Shown: piece by piece, positions 52,897 to 61,168 of the stretch
How positions within the stretch are numbered: position 1 is the stretch's first letter
How the letters are laid out: each line of letters opens with the position of its first letter
Assembly (NCBI RefSeq): GCF_001425025.1
Contig: NZ_LMDE01000001.1
Location: forward strand, 836,376-900,375
Reading direction: 5' to 3'
Length of the DNA: 64,000 nt
Origin: Nocardioides sp. Root122
Lineage (GTDB): Bacteria; Actinomycetota; Actinomycetes; Propionibacteriales; Nocardioidaceae
Made by a program: the position numbers and the translations under genes
Notes under the pieces: model-generated
What the model was told of the DNA's origin: nothing
Databases searched by the model: none
The model's input: only the letters and a program-made list of their open reading frames with translations

Positions 52897-54521
52897 GCGG
52901 GGTCCTCACGGCGTTGTTCGGGGGAGCGAAGCGGAGGAGAAGAAGGTCGTGGGGAGTTCATCAGCTCCTGGCGGAGCAGGACCCGGTCGAACTTGCCGTT
53001 GGGGGAGCGCGGCAGCTCACTGCGCACCAGCACCTCGGCGGGCACCATGTAGCGCGGCAGCTGGCGGCGGAAGACCGCGACCAGGTCGGTGGGGTCCAGG
53101 CTCTCCCCGGACGGGCTGACCACGACCACCACCCGGTGCCCGAGCGCCTCGTCGGGCAGGCCGAGCGCCACCGCGTCGCGGACCAGGCCGCTGTCGTAGG
53201 CGACCTCCTCGATCTCGGTGGGGCTGATCCGGTAGCCGGAGGTCTTGATCATGTCGTCGGTGCGGCCGACGAAGTAGAGGAAGCCCTCCTCGTCGGCGAC
53301 GACCCGGTCTCCGGACCACACCGCCAGCTCCGGCGTACGCCAGTCGGGCCGGTCGCCGGGCACGGGGCGGAACCGCTCCGCCGTCTTGTCCGGCGCGCCC
53401 CAGTAGCCCTGGGCGACGAGCGCACCGCGGTGCACCAGCTCGCCCTCCTCACCGGGCGCGCACGGGGTGCCGTCGGGCCGGGCCACGAGGATCTCGGCGT
53501 TGGGGATGGCCTTGCCGATGGAGTCGGGCCGTCGGTCGACCTCCGCCGGGTCGAGGTAGGTCGAGCGGAACGCCTCGGTCAGGCCGTACATCAGGAACGG
53601 GCTGGCCTGGGGGAAGAGCTCGCGCAGCCGCGACAGAGTGGACTGCGGCATCCGGCCGCCGGTGTTGGCGAAGTAGCGCAGCGACGAGGTCGCCTCCGCG
53701 GGCCACTCCGCGGCGGTCAGCTGGATCCACAGCGGGGGCACGCAGGTGAGGCCGGTGACGCCGTGGCGGGCGCAGAGCCGCACCACGTCGCGGGCGAGGA
53801 GGTAGTTGACCAGCACGACGTGCGCGCCCGACGCGAACGCCGTGGTGACCTGGCTGAGCCCGGCGTCGAAGCTCAGCGGGAGCGCAGCGAGGATCACGTC
53901 CTCCTCGTGGTTGCCGAGGTAGCTCGAGACGCTCTCGGCGCCGACGAGGAGGTTGCGGTGGGACAGCACGACGCCCTTCGGGCGGCCGGTGCTCCCGGAC
54001 GTGTAGAGGATCGCCGCGGTGTCGACGTCGATGACCGTCGACGGGTGAGGTGCGCCGGCGACGGCCGCGACGCGCTCACCGAGGTCGTGCAGCTCGACCT
54101 CGCCCCCGGTGGGCGCTGCCCCGTCGGCGTCGACGAGCAGGACGTGGGCGAGGCCCGCGCAGCCCTTCGCGTCGTCGCGGATCGACTCCCAGCGCTGGCG
54201 CGAGGTGATCAGCACGCGGACGTCGCAGTCGCCGAGGATGTAGGCCACCTGGGCGCCCTTGAGGGCCGGGTTGACCGGCACGAACACCGCGCCGGCGACG
54301 GAGGCGCCGAAGATGCCGGCGACCGTCTCGGGACGCTTGTCGAGGTAGACCGCCACGCGGTCGCCCCGCTCGACACCGAGGTCGGCCAGCACGGCGCCGG
54401 TGCGCCAGGCCTGCTCCCACGCGCTCGCGTAGTCGAGCGTGACGTCCTGGTGGCTGAGTGCGGGACGGTGGCCCGAGCGGACCGCGCGTTCCTTGAGCAG
54501 GTGGTGCAGGTTCGTCCGCAT
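52893..54521 (-). CDS. AMP-forming acyl-CoA ligase, exosortase-A-system type
   Basis: This 542-aa adenylating enzyme activates a carboxylic acid as its AMP ester and passes it to a thiol. Motifs are ILYTSGSTGRPKGVVLSHRN (P-loop), MYGLTEAFRSTYL and the hinge and catalytic Lys near PNGKFDRVLLR. It matches the ligases paired with PLP decarboxylases in exosortase-A loci. Its likely partner is the ACP at 51305-51673. A 91-bp gap separates it from the upstream GT2 gene. Confidence 0.9.
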   Translation of the reverse strand: MRTNLHHLLKERAVRSGHRPALSHQDVTLDYASAWEQAWRTGAVLADLGVERGDRVAVYLDKRPETVAGIFGASVAGAVFVPVNPALKGAQVAYILGDCDVRVLITSRQRWESIRDDAKGCAGLAHVLLVDADGAAPTGGEVELHDLGERVAAVAGAPHPSTVIDVDTAAILYTSGSTGRPKGVVLSHRNLLVGAESVSSYLGNHEEDVILAALPLSFDAGLSQVTTAFASGAHVVLVNYLLARDVVRLCARHGVTGLTCVPPLWIQLTAAEWPAEATSSLRYFANTGGRMPQSTLSRLRELFPQASPFLMYGLTEAFRSTYLDPAEVDRRPDSIGKAIPNAEILVARPDGTPCAPGEEGELVHRGALVAQGYWGAPDKTAERFRPVPGDRPDWRTPELAVWSGDRVVADEEGFLYFVGRTDDMIKTSGYRISPTEIEEVAYDSGLVRDAVALGLPDEALGHRVVVVVSPSGESLDPTDLVAVFRRQLPRYMVPAEVLVRSELPRSPNGKFDRVLLRQELMNSPRPSSPPLRSPEQRREDPA

Positions 54522-54612
54522 CTGGTCAGGCCCCCATCGTCCTCACGCCGGCCGCCGCCCCCCGGCGACCCACGGCACGTCGAGTGGTCGACTCGCCGTC
54601 CCGTCAGGGACG

Positions 54613-55629
54613 CTACGTACCGGAGGCCTCGGCGTGGGCTTCTCCGGCGGGTAGTACCGGATTTGGGGTAGTGCCCCGGTCGACGGCGTCGCAGAGGTCG
54701 AGCCAGGCGGGCCCGCGCGGTGCGCGCAGCAGCGACGGCCGGACGAGGGTGCGCACCGCCGCGCGGGCGATCGCGTCCCCCCGCAGCGCCCGCGTGGACT
54801 CCCGCAGCATCAGCGCGACCCAGTAGAGCGCGGTCTCCGGACGCGAGAACAGCCGCGAGAACAGCCGGAGCCGGTTGGCGGTGAGCAGCGCCCACAGCCG
54901 CGGCGAGGTGCCCGAGCCCCCCTCGAGGTGCTGCGCGCCCGCGGCGGGGACGTAGCGCACGCCGAGGCCGCGGGATCCGGCGCGGAGGTGGAAGTCGGTC
55001 TCCTCCGAGTAGAGGAAGTACGACTCGTCCCACGGGCCGCAGGCGTCGAGGCAGGCGCGGCTGACCAGCTGCGTGGAGCCCTCCGCCCAGTCGGGTCGGG
55101 CCTCGTGCTCGTAGCGCAGCGGGTCGGTCACCACCTCGCCCAGCGCCGGCCAGCGCCCGGCGACGGTCGCGCCCAGGACGGCGTCGGCATAGGCGCGCAG
55201 CAGCGTGGGCCGGCGGCGCATCGAGTGGATCAGTGCACCGTCGGCGTCGGTGAGCCGCGGCACGGCGATCCCGGTGCCCGGCTCGTCGAGCCCAGCCAGC
55301 AGCGTCGGCAGGCAGCCGGGCAGCAGCCGGACGTCGGGGTTGAGGACGAGCACGGCGGGGGAGTCGTGCGTCTCGGCGATCGCCGCGTTGACCCCGGCGG
55401 CGTAGCCGGCGTTGCGGCCGGTCTGCAGCACCGTCACGTCCGGGGCGAGTCTCCGCGCGACCGCCACGGTGTCGTCGCTCGAGGCGTTGTCCACGACCAC
55501 GAGCCGGTAGGGCACGTCGCCCGCCCCGGCCGGGAGGGACGCGATCAGGCCGGGCAGCACCTCGGCGCTGTTCCAGGTCACGACCGCCACCGCGACCGGG
55601 CCCCGGCTGGTCCGTCGTGGGGTGTTCAT
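54613..55629 (-). CDS. Family 2 glycosyltransferase (rhamnosyltransferase-like)
   Basis: This 338-aa GT-A enzyme has VAVVTWNSAEVLPGLIASLP, VVDNASSDDTV, VLVLNPDVRLLPG (metal site) and YFLYSEETDFHLRA. This set is typical of the WbbL/rhamnosyltransferase-like group. It adds a sugar to the repeat unit on the cytosolic side. It overlaps the Wzz-like gene by ATGA. Confidence 0.9.
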   Translation of the reverse strand: MNTPRRTSRGPVAVAVVTWNSAEVLPGLIASLPAGAGDVPYRLVVVDNASSDDTVAVARRLAPDVTVLQTGRNAGYAAGVNAAIAETHDSPAVLVLNPDVRLLPGCLPTLLAGLDEPGTGIAVPRLTDADGALIHSMRRRPTLLRAYADAVLGATVAGRWPALGEVVTDPLRYEHEARPDWAEGSTQLVSRACLDACGPWDESYFLYSEETDFHLRAGSRGLGVRYVPAAGAQHLEGGSGTSPRLWALLTANRLRLFSRLFSRPETALYWVALMLRESTRALRGDAIARAAVRTLVRPSLLRAPRGPAWLDLCDAVDRGTTPNPVLPAGEAHAEASGT

Positions 55630-56336
55630 GCGACGACCGGGGAGCGTGGGCGGCGGCGCAGCAGCGACGTACGCGCGGGGGTGACGGCCGGCGCGGTACG
55701 GAGTCGAGCCTTCGGGCGGCGCCGTTCGAGCATGAGCAGGACCGCCAGGGTGACGGCCATCCCGGACAGCCCGGTGGCCGCCAGCGCGCGCGAGCGGCTG
55801 CCCGAGATCGGGATGACGGTCGGGTACTTCGAGGACGGCACGGCCCGGGCCCGCAGCGCCAGCGGGGCGCCCATGTCGTCCTGGATCTGCTCGAGCAGCA
55901 GCGAGATGCGCAGGGACGTGGCGCGGGCGGTGGCCAGCACCTCGTCCGGGCTGGACGCGGCCACCTGGACGTCGAGGTAGTTGGCGGGGAAGAGCGGGCG
56001 CCACTGCGTGCCCAGGTTGGGCACCCGCACCTGGACGCCCTCGCGGTGTCCCTCACCGACGATGGTCGCGGCCACGTCGCCGGTGAGCAGCGGTGGCGCG
56101 CCGTCGTTGAAGTCTGTGGCGATGACGCCGACCAGGGGCTGGAGGCCGTAGACCGGGTCGTCCAGCACGGTCGTCTTCTGCGCGCCGCTCGGTCCGACGA
56201 GCAGCACGTTGTACTGCGTCCAGTAGACCGGCGTCTGCTGCGTGACGACGTAGAGCGCGCCCAGGGTGAGCACGCCGCCGAGCAGCACGACGTACCACCG
56301 TCGCAGCGCGGCGACGAACAGGTCGCGGGCGGTCAT
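55626..56336 (-). CDS. Second Wzz-like membrane protein
   Basis: This 236-aa protein has an N-terminal membrane segment (RRWYVVLLGGVLTLGALYVV) and a second near residue 190 (GLSGMAVTLAVLLMLERRR) around an extracytoplasmic domain. It is a paralogue in architecture of 50461-51291. Two such proteins in one operon could be a hetero-oligomeric co-polymerase or could serve two polymers. There is no kinase domain. Confidence 0.8.
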   Translation of the reverse strand: MTARDLFVAALRRWYVVLLGGVLTLGALYVVTQQTPVYWTQYNVLLVGPSGAQKTTVLDDPVYGLQPLVGVIATDFNDGAPPLLTGDVAATIVGEGHREGVQVRVPNLGTQWRPLFPANYLDVQVAASSPDEVLATARATSLRISLLLEQIQDDMGAPLALRARAVPSSKYPTVIPISGSRSRALAATGLSGMAVTLAVLLMLERRRPKARLRTAPAVTPARTSLLRRRPRSPVVA

Positions 56337-56361
56337 CGTGCGACCCCCGGTGGGGCGTGGG

Positions 56362-57408
56362 TCATCCTCGTCCGATCCCCCGCCCGATCTCCTCGACCGG
56401 CTCGACGAGCTGCGGCGGGAGGTGGAGGTAGGCCGTGGTCGTGCGCTTCTGGTCGATGTCGCCCCACACCCGCTGCACCTGGTCCGGGGTGAGGCCCGCG
56501 GCGGCCGCGACCTGCTCGATCGGGCGGCCGGTGTTCTTGCCGTGGAGGCAGATGTCCATGAGGTTCCACGGCAGCGAGAAATAGAACTCCTCCTGCGACT
56601 GCGGCAGCGAGTAGGTGTCGGTCGTGGACGGGCGGGTCCGGATCGCCTCCGGGACGCCGAGGTGCTCCGCGAGCGCGTAGACCTGGGTCTTGTAGAGGTG
56701 GGCGATCGGCTTGACGTCGGCGGCCCCGTCGCCGAGCTTCACGAAGAAGCCCTGGTCGTACTCCAGTCGGTTGGGCGTGCCGGTGACGACGTAGTTGAGC
56801 CGGTCGGCGTGGTAGTACTCGACCATCCGACGCGCGCGCTGCTTGAAGTTCGTCGCCGCCACGATGCCGAGGTAGGACTCGGTGGTGAGCCGGTGGCGGG
56901 TGGTGGTGCCATCGGGCGCCTGGACCACCACGGAGTAGAGCCGCAGGCTCTCGGAGTCGACCACGCTCGGCAGCACGATCTTGGACAGGTGGTCGGGGCC
57001 GTAGTCGGGGCAGACCATCCGGATGGCCGCGTCACGCCGCTCGTAGCACCCTGCCGCCTGCAGGATCGGCGTGATGTCCTCGACCACCGAGTCGATGCCG
57101 AGGGCGTCCGACACCATGGTGCTGAAGCCGAGGGTGTCCTCGGAGGAGTCGCGCTCGGGCATGTGGATGCCGAAGACGCGCTTGGCGCCGAGGGCCTCCA
57201 CGCAGAGCGCGGCCACCACGCTGGAGTCGATGCCGCCGGAGAGGGCCACCGTGGCGCCCTTGCGGCGGGACCGGCCGAGGTAGTCGCGCAGCATCGTGGT
57301 GATCCGGGCGACCTCGGCGTCGAGGTCGAGGGCGAACGGGTCGGAGTCGACCGATGCCTGCTGCGTGCCGGGCACGGCTTCGTCCAGGTCTTGGGACGCG
57401 GTGGTCAT
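56362..57408 (-). CDS. NadE-like ATP-pyrophosphatase amide synthetase (divergent)
   Basis: This 348-aa protein has the NAD-synthetase fold: PP-loop ALSGGIDSSVVAALCVEALG (residues 55-74), then KLGDGAADVKPIAHLYKTQVYALAEHLG. Housekeeping ammonia-dependent NadE is shorter (about 275 aa) and has a PPTADL..GQTDE region. Here it reads PSTTDTYSLPQSQEEFYFSL, and a 60-residue C-terminal addition is present. There is no glutaminase domain. With AsnB next to it (ATGA overlap) it probably amidates a carboxyl group on a sugar or ACP-bound acid rather than making NAD; that is inference. Confidence 0.8.
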   Translation of the reverse strand: MTTASQDLDEAVPGTQQASVDSDPFALDLDAEVARITTMLRDYLGRSRRKGATVALSGGIDSSVVAALCVEALGAKRVFGIHMPERDSSEDTLGFSTMVSDALGIDSVVEDITPILQAAGCYERRDAAIRMVCPDYGPDHLSKIVLPSVVDSESLRLYSVVVQAPDGTTTRHRLTTESYLGIVAATNFKQRARRMVEYYHADRLNYVVTGTPNRLEYDQGFFVKLGDGAADVKPIAHLYKTQVYALAEHLGVPEAIRTRPSTTDTYSLPQSQEEFYFSLPWNLMDICLHGKNTGRPIEQVAAAAGLTPDQVQRVWGDIDQKRTTTAYLHLPPQLVEPVEEIGRGIGRG

Positions 57409-59402
57409 GCGGTGCTCCTCACGGGCTGGACCCGGTCGATGACGGTCATCGGCTCGGGCGGGTGGTTGTCGGTGGCGCGGCCGGCGTCGACGACGAGCTG
57501 CTGGTGCAGCAGCTGCGTGGAGACGACCGCCAGCAGGCGCATGTTGTCGGTGTTGCCGGTGCGTACGCCGTGGGTGCGGGCCGCCTTGGTCAGCAGCCCC
57601 TGCACGGCACGCGGGTTGAACACGCCGGCGTCGGCCACCGCGGCCGGCGACGTGACGTCGCCCAGCCAGTCGGGCGGCGTGTCGGTGAAGAAGCTGGCGG
57701 TGTCGGGTGCCCGGTAGGGCTGCTTGGGCCGGCGCCGGATCTCCTCGGGGACGAGGTCCTCGAAGGCGAGCTTGAGCAGGTGCTTCTCGTCGAGCCCGTT
57801 GAGCTTGTGGCGGGCGGGGAGCTGGTTGGCGAAGGCGATGACGTCCTTGTCGAGGAAGGGGAAGCGGCCCTCCACGGAGTTGGCCATCAGCATCCGGTCG
57901 CCCTGGCTGGACAGGATGTAGCCGGGCAGCAGCGTGGTCATCTCCAGCCACTGGGCGCGGGACAGCGGGTCCCACGACGCGCTCTGCGGCGGGAGCAGCG
58001 CCAGGACGTCGTCGCCCGCGCCGCGGACGACCTCGTCGAGCAGCCCCGGCGCCAGCATCCCCTTCACGGCGCTCGTGGACGCCCATCGGGGGCGGTGCGA
58101 GATCGCCGGGTCGTCCGGGTCGAGGTCCTGGCCGAAGAAGCTCCGGGCGAAGGCCGGCGCCTGTCCGGGGTTGTTGGCCATCCAGGGGTAGAGCAGCTCG
58201 ACCGCCCGGTCGCGGGTGGTCGAGCCGGGGTCGCGCGCCCAGAACGCGCGCACCCGCCCCTCGCGGAAGATGTCGTAGCCGGCGAGCACCTCGTCGGCGC
58301 CCTCGCCGGTGACCACGACCTTGTAGCCGTTCTGCCGGACCAGCCTGGAGAGCAGGAAGAGCGGCGCGGGCGCGGTGCGCAGGATCGGCGTCTCGGTGTG
58401 CAGCACCACGTCGGGGAACACCTCGGCGACGTCAGCGGGCGAGACGGTGATGTCCTGGTGCTGCGCGCCGAGCTGGGCCACCATCCGCTGCTGGTGGACC
58501 CCCTCGTCGTACTCGGCGTCGGCGAAGCGCAGCGAGAAGGTGTGCAGCGGTGCGTCGGTGTAGCGGGCGATCACCGCCGCGGTGATCGAGGAGTCGATGC
58601 CTCCGGAGAGGTAGGCGCCGACGGGCACGTCGCTGCGCAGGAAGCGGAGCCGGGCGGCCTCGACGATGCGCTCGCGCAGCTCGCGGGCGTTCTCCTCGAC
58701 GTCCTGTCCGGGCTCGGCGCCCCGTGCGGGGAAGTCGGCGCTCCAGTAGGGCCGGCGGCGGAAGCCGTCCCGGTCGAGCACGGCGACGTGGCCGGGCTCG
58801 AGCTGCTCGATGCCGCGGAAGACCGTGCGCGGCGCGACCGTCGACCAGTACGTCAGCACCTGGTCGAGGCCGACCGGGTCGAGCTCGCGCGGCACCTCGG
58901 GGTCGGCCATCAGCGCCTTGACCTCCGAGGCGAAGGCGATCCGGTGCGCGTCGCGCGTGAAGAAGAGCGGACGTACGCCGAGCCGGTCGCGCGACAGCAC
59001 CAGGCGGCGCTCGCGGCTGTCCCACAGCGCCAGCGCCCACTGCCCGTTGAACCGGGTGAAGCAGTCCTCGCCCCACTCCTCCCAGGCGTGCACGATCACC
59101 TCGGTGTCGCTGTGCGTGCGGAACCGGTGACCGCGCCGGCGCAGCTCGTCGCCGAGCTCGACGTAGTTGAAGATCTCGCCGTTGAAGGAGATCCAGAGGG
59201 TGCCGTCCTCGTTGCACAGCGGCTGCGCGCCGCCCTCGGTGTCGATGATCGCGAGGCGGGTGTGGCCGAGCGCGGCCTGGTCGTCGAGGTAGAGGCCGCT
59301 GCCGTCGGGGCCGCGGTGCCTGAGGCGGCCGATCATCCGGGTCACGAGCTCGCGGTCGGGGGGAGGTCCGTCGGTGACGACGACCCCGCAGATGCCGCAC
59401 AT
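57405..59402 (-). CDS. asnB: Asparagine synthase (glutamine-hydrolysing) family amidotransferase
   Basis: This 665-aa protein starts with the class-II glutaminase (Met-Cys2-GICGVV, nucleophile exposed on removal of Met), with RHRGPDG and FNGEIFNY. The synthetase half has GAYLSGGIDSSITAAVIARY and VTGEGADEVLAGYDIFR. In polysaccharide loci such enzymes (for example WbpS) amidate sugar uronates, and a role in ordinary Asn synthesis cannot be excluded. It overlaps the acyltransferase gene (TGATG) and the NadE-like gene (ATGA). Confidence 0.9.
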   Translation of the reverse strand: MCGICGVVVTDGPPPDRELVTRMIGRLRHRGPDGSGLYLDDQAALGHTRLAIIDTEGGAQPLCNEDGTLWISFNGEIFNYVELGDELRRRGHRFRTHSDTEVIVHAWEEWGEDCFTRFNGQWALALWDSRERRLVLSRDRLGVRPLFFTRDAHRIAFASEVKALMADPEVPRELDPVGLDQVLTYWSTVAPRTVFRGIEQLEPGHVAVLDRDGFRRRPYWSADFPARGAEPGQDVEENARELRERIVEAARLRFLRSDVPVGAYLSGGIDSSITAAVIARYTDAPLHTFSLRFADAEYDEGVHQQRMVAQLGAQHQDITVSPADVAEVFPDVVLHTETPILRTAPAPLFLLSRLVRQNGYKVVVTGEGADEVLAGYDIFREGRVRAFWARDPGSTTRDRAVELLYPWMANNPGQAPAFARSFFGQDLDPDDPAISHRPRWASTSAVKGMLAPGLLDEVVRGAGDDVLALLPPQSASWDPLSRAQWLEMTTLLPGYILSSQGDRMLMANSVEGRFPFLDKDVIAFANQLPARHKLNGLDEKHLLKLAFEDLVPEEIRRRPKQPYRAPDTASFFTDTPPDWLGDVTSPAAVADAGVFNPRAVQGLLTKAARTHGVRTGNTDNMRLLAVVSTQLLHQQLVVDAGRATDNHPPEPMTVIDRVQPVRSTA

Positions 59403-60253
59403 CAGGCGGGCCTGCCGGCGCGCGCGAGGACGGCACGCATGCCCTCGGCGGTGCCGAGCTGGTCGGGGTCGATGTCGTCCTCGCGCAGGACGACGTCGAA
59501 GACGTCCTCGAGGAAGATCGCGGCCTTGACGGCCTCGAGCTGCCGGTCGCCGGCCGGGTCGCGCAGCCGGGCGTACTCCGCCAGTGCGCGGTCGACCTGC
59601 TCGTCGGCTCCGTCGTCCTGCACCGGGGCCGGACGGCGGACGCGATAGTTGAGCATGGCTGAGTTGTCGTAGTCGGCGTTGACGACGCGGCCGGGGTTGC
59701 CGGCGACGAGCGCGCGCGGCGGGACGTCACGCGCGATGATGGTGCCCGCGGAGATGGTCGCGCCGTCGCCGATCGTGACGTCGCCGCTGATGGTGGCGCC
59801 GGGGCCGATCCACACGTCGTTGCCGATGCGCGGCACGCCCTGGTCGCCGGCGGCGACCCGCTGGCCGATGGTCACGTTGTGGTGGAGCACGCAGTTGTCG
59901 CCGATGCTGACCGGGCCGACGAAGACGCCGGTGTGGTGCATCAGGTAGAGCCCCGGCCCGATGCGGGCGCGGTGGTCGATCTCGGCGTGGTGGATCGTCG
60001 ACGTCCGGCGCCGCCAGACGGCGCTGACGATGCGCGGCGCGAGGCCGAGCACGCGGTGCTGCCGGTGGTAGCGGCGTACGGCCTGGTCGAAGCGGTAGCA
60101 CGCGACGACGCGGAAGTCCGCGTTGAGCAGCCACAGCCGCAGCCGCTGGCGCGGGCCACGGCGGCCCTCAGCGGAGATCGCGTAGTACTTGTCGAGGTCC
60201 GTGCGGAACGGACGAAGGTCCGGGTCGTCGACCCGGCCGTGCAATGCCCCCAT
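59402..60253 (-). CDS. Serine-acetyltransferase-like acyltransferase with fused pseudo-ACP domain
   Basis: This 283-aa protein has a helical N-terminus, then a left-handed beta-helix (about residues 90-195) with YLMHHTGVFVGPVSIGDNC and NDVWIGPGATISGDVTIG, as in serine acetyltransferases. The last 70 residues align without gaps to the core of an acyl carrier protein (FLEDVFDVVLREDDI matches the helix II-III region), but the attachment serine is replaced by Gln238. The pseudo-ACP could dock a partner or regulate. A true ACP gene lies 23 bp upstream. Confidence 0.82.
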   Translation of the reverse strand: MGALHGRVDDPDLRPFRTDLDKYYAISAEGRRGPRQRLRLWLLNADFRVVACYRFDQAVRRYHRQHRVLGLAPRIVSAVWRRRTSTIHHAEIDHRARIGPGLYLMHHTGVFVGPVSIGDNCVLHHNVTIGQRVAAGDQGVPRIGNDVWIGPGATISGDVTIGDGATISAGTIIARDVPPRALVAGNPGRVVNADYDNSAMLNYRVRRPAPVQDDGADEQVDRALAEYARLRDPAGDRQLEAVKAAIFLEDVFDVVLREDDIDPDQLGTAEGMRAVLARAGRPA

Positions 60254-60276
60254 GGCTGCCCCCGGAGTCGTGAAGG

Positions 60277-60561
60277 TCAGCCCACGGGCTGGGTGGCCCC
60301 GGTCTTGGCGAGCACGAAGCGGGTCAGCCCGCCGATGCTGCCGAGGTTCTCGAACACGGTCTCGGACTCGGCCACCTCGATGCCGAAGCGGTCCTCGAGG
60401 AACTCGATCAGCTCGAGGATGCCGGTGGAGTCCACCACGCCCTTCTCGAGCAGCGACTCCTCGTCGGCCGGCAGCCGGTCGGTGTCGCCGAAGAGGTAGT
60501 TGTCCCCCATGAAATCGCGCAACGTCTCCCTGATCTGGTCGCGCTCCATCTGGTCCTGCAC
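60277..60561 (-). CDS. Acyl carrier protein 2
   Basis: This 94-aa ACP has Ser45 in VVDSTGILELIEFLEDRFGI and an acidic surface. The GTG at 60561 is preferred because GGGAGG lies 5 nt upstream; ATG at 60549 is possible. It is the first gene of the long minus operon and lies divergent from acpS, its likely modifying enzyme. It differs clearly from ACP 1. Confidence 0.9.
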   Translation of the reverse strand: MQDQMERDQIRETLRDFMGDNYLFGDTDRLPADEESLLEKGVVDSTGILELIEFLEDRFGIEVAESETVFENLGSIGGLTRFVLAKTGATQPVG

Positions 60562-60581
60562 GTCGGCCTCCCAAGTGTGTC

Positions 60582-60749
60582 ATCGGCCCGCCCCCTGTGG
60601 GCCCGCCGATCAGTGGAACAGGTGTCGGGGCCGCCTGCCGGGTGCGAGCAGGGATGCTCCCCAATAGTGGTGACGGGTCCTGCGCGGCCCCGTCCCGGGC
60701 GTCCCAGGAGCCCTAGCGTTCCCCTGTCGGCCCGCTCCTCTCGCGGGCC
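60582..60749. promoter_or_regulatory. Divergent control region of the ACP operon and acpS
   Basis: It contains a hairpin ATCGGC/GCCGAT with inner GCCC/GGGC (60582-60610), a CTCCCCAATA element (60657), and a -10 TAGCGT for acpS (60714-60719). A GGCCCGC/GCGGGCC hairpin in the acpS leader spans 60729-60749. The -10 of the minus operon is not clear. Confidence 0.5.
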
Positions 60750-60767
60750 CGGGAACGGGGGACCTCG

Positions 60768-61154
60768 ATGATCGGCGCGGGCACGGACATCGTCTCGGTG
60801 GCACGGATGGCGAGCCTGGTGCAGACCGGCGGCGACCGCTTCCTCCAGCGCTGGTTCACCGGCGCCGAGATCGACTACTGCACCTCGATGGCGCGCCCCG
60901 AGCTGCACTTCGCGGCCCGGATGGCGGCCAAGGAGGCCGTCGTGAAGGCGCTGCACGGTCCCGGCGACGGCCCGGTGCCCTATGCCTCGATCGAGATCAC
61001 GCGCGGCGACGACGGAGTGCCGGGCGTGGCGCTCAGCGGCGACGTGCTGGCCCACGCACAGAGTCGTGGAGTCGGACCGATCCACGTGTCGATGTCGCAC
61101 TGCGACGAGTACGCCGTCGCGGTGGCGCACGCCGAGGCTGCCCCGGCGGCCTGA
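60768..61154 (+). CDS. acpS: Holo-ACP synthase (phosphopantetheinyl transferase, AcpS type)
   Basis: This 128-aa enzyme transfers 4'-phosphopantetheine from CoA to the ACP serine. The metal ligands are Asp7 (GAGTDIVSVARM) and Glu56 (ARMAAKEAVVKAL), and VSMSHCDEYAVAVA is the C-terminal motif. Its position head to head with the ACP operon suggests it is dedicated to ACP 1 and ACP 2, though it might also be the genome's general AcpS. Confidence 0.93.
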   Translation: MIGAGTDIVSVARMASLVQTGGDRFLQRWFTGAEIDYCTSMARPELHFAARMAAKEAVVKALHGPGDGPVPYASIEITRGDDGVPGVALSGDVLAHAQSRGVGPIHVSMSHCDEYAVAVAHAEAAPAA

Positions 61155-61168
61155 GGCGTCAGCCGGGC

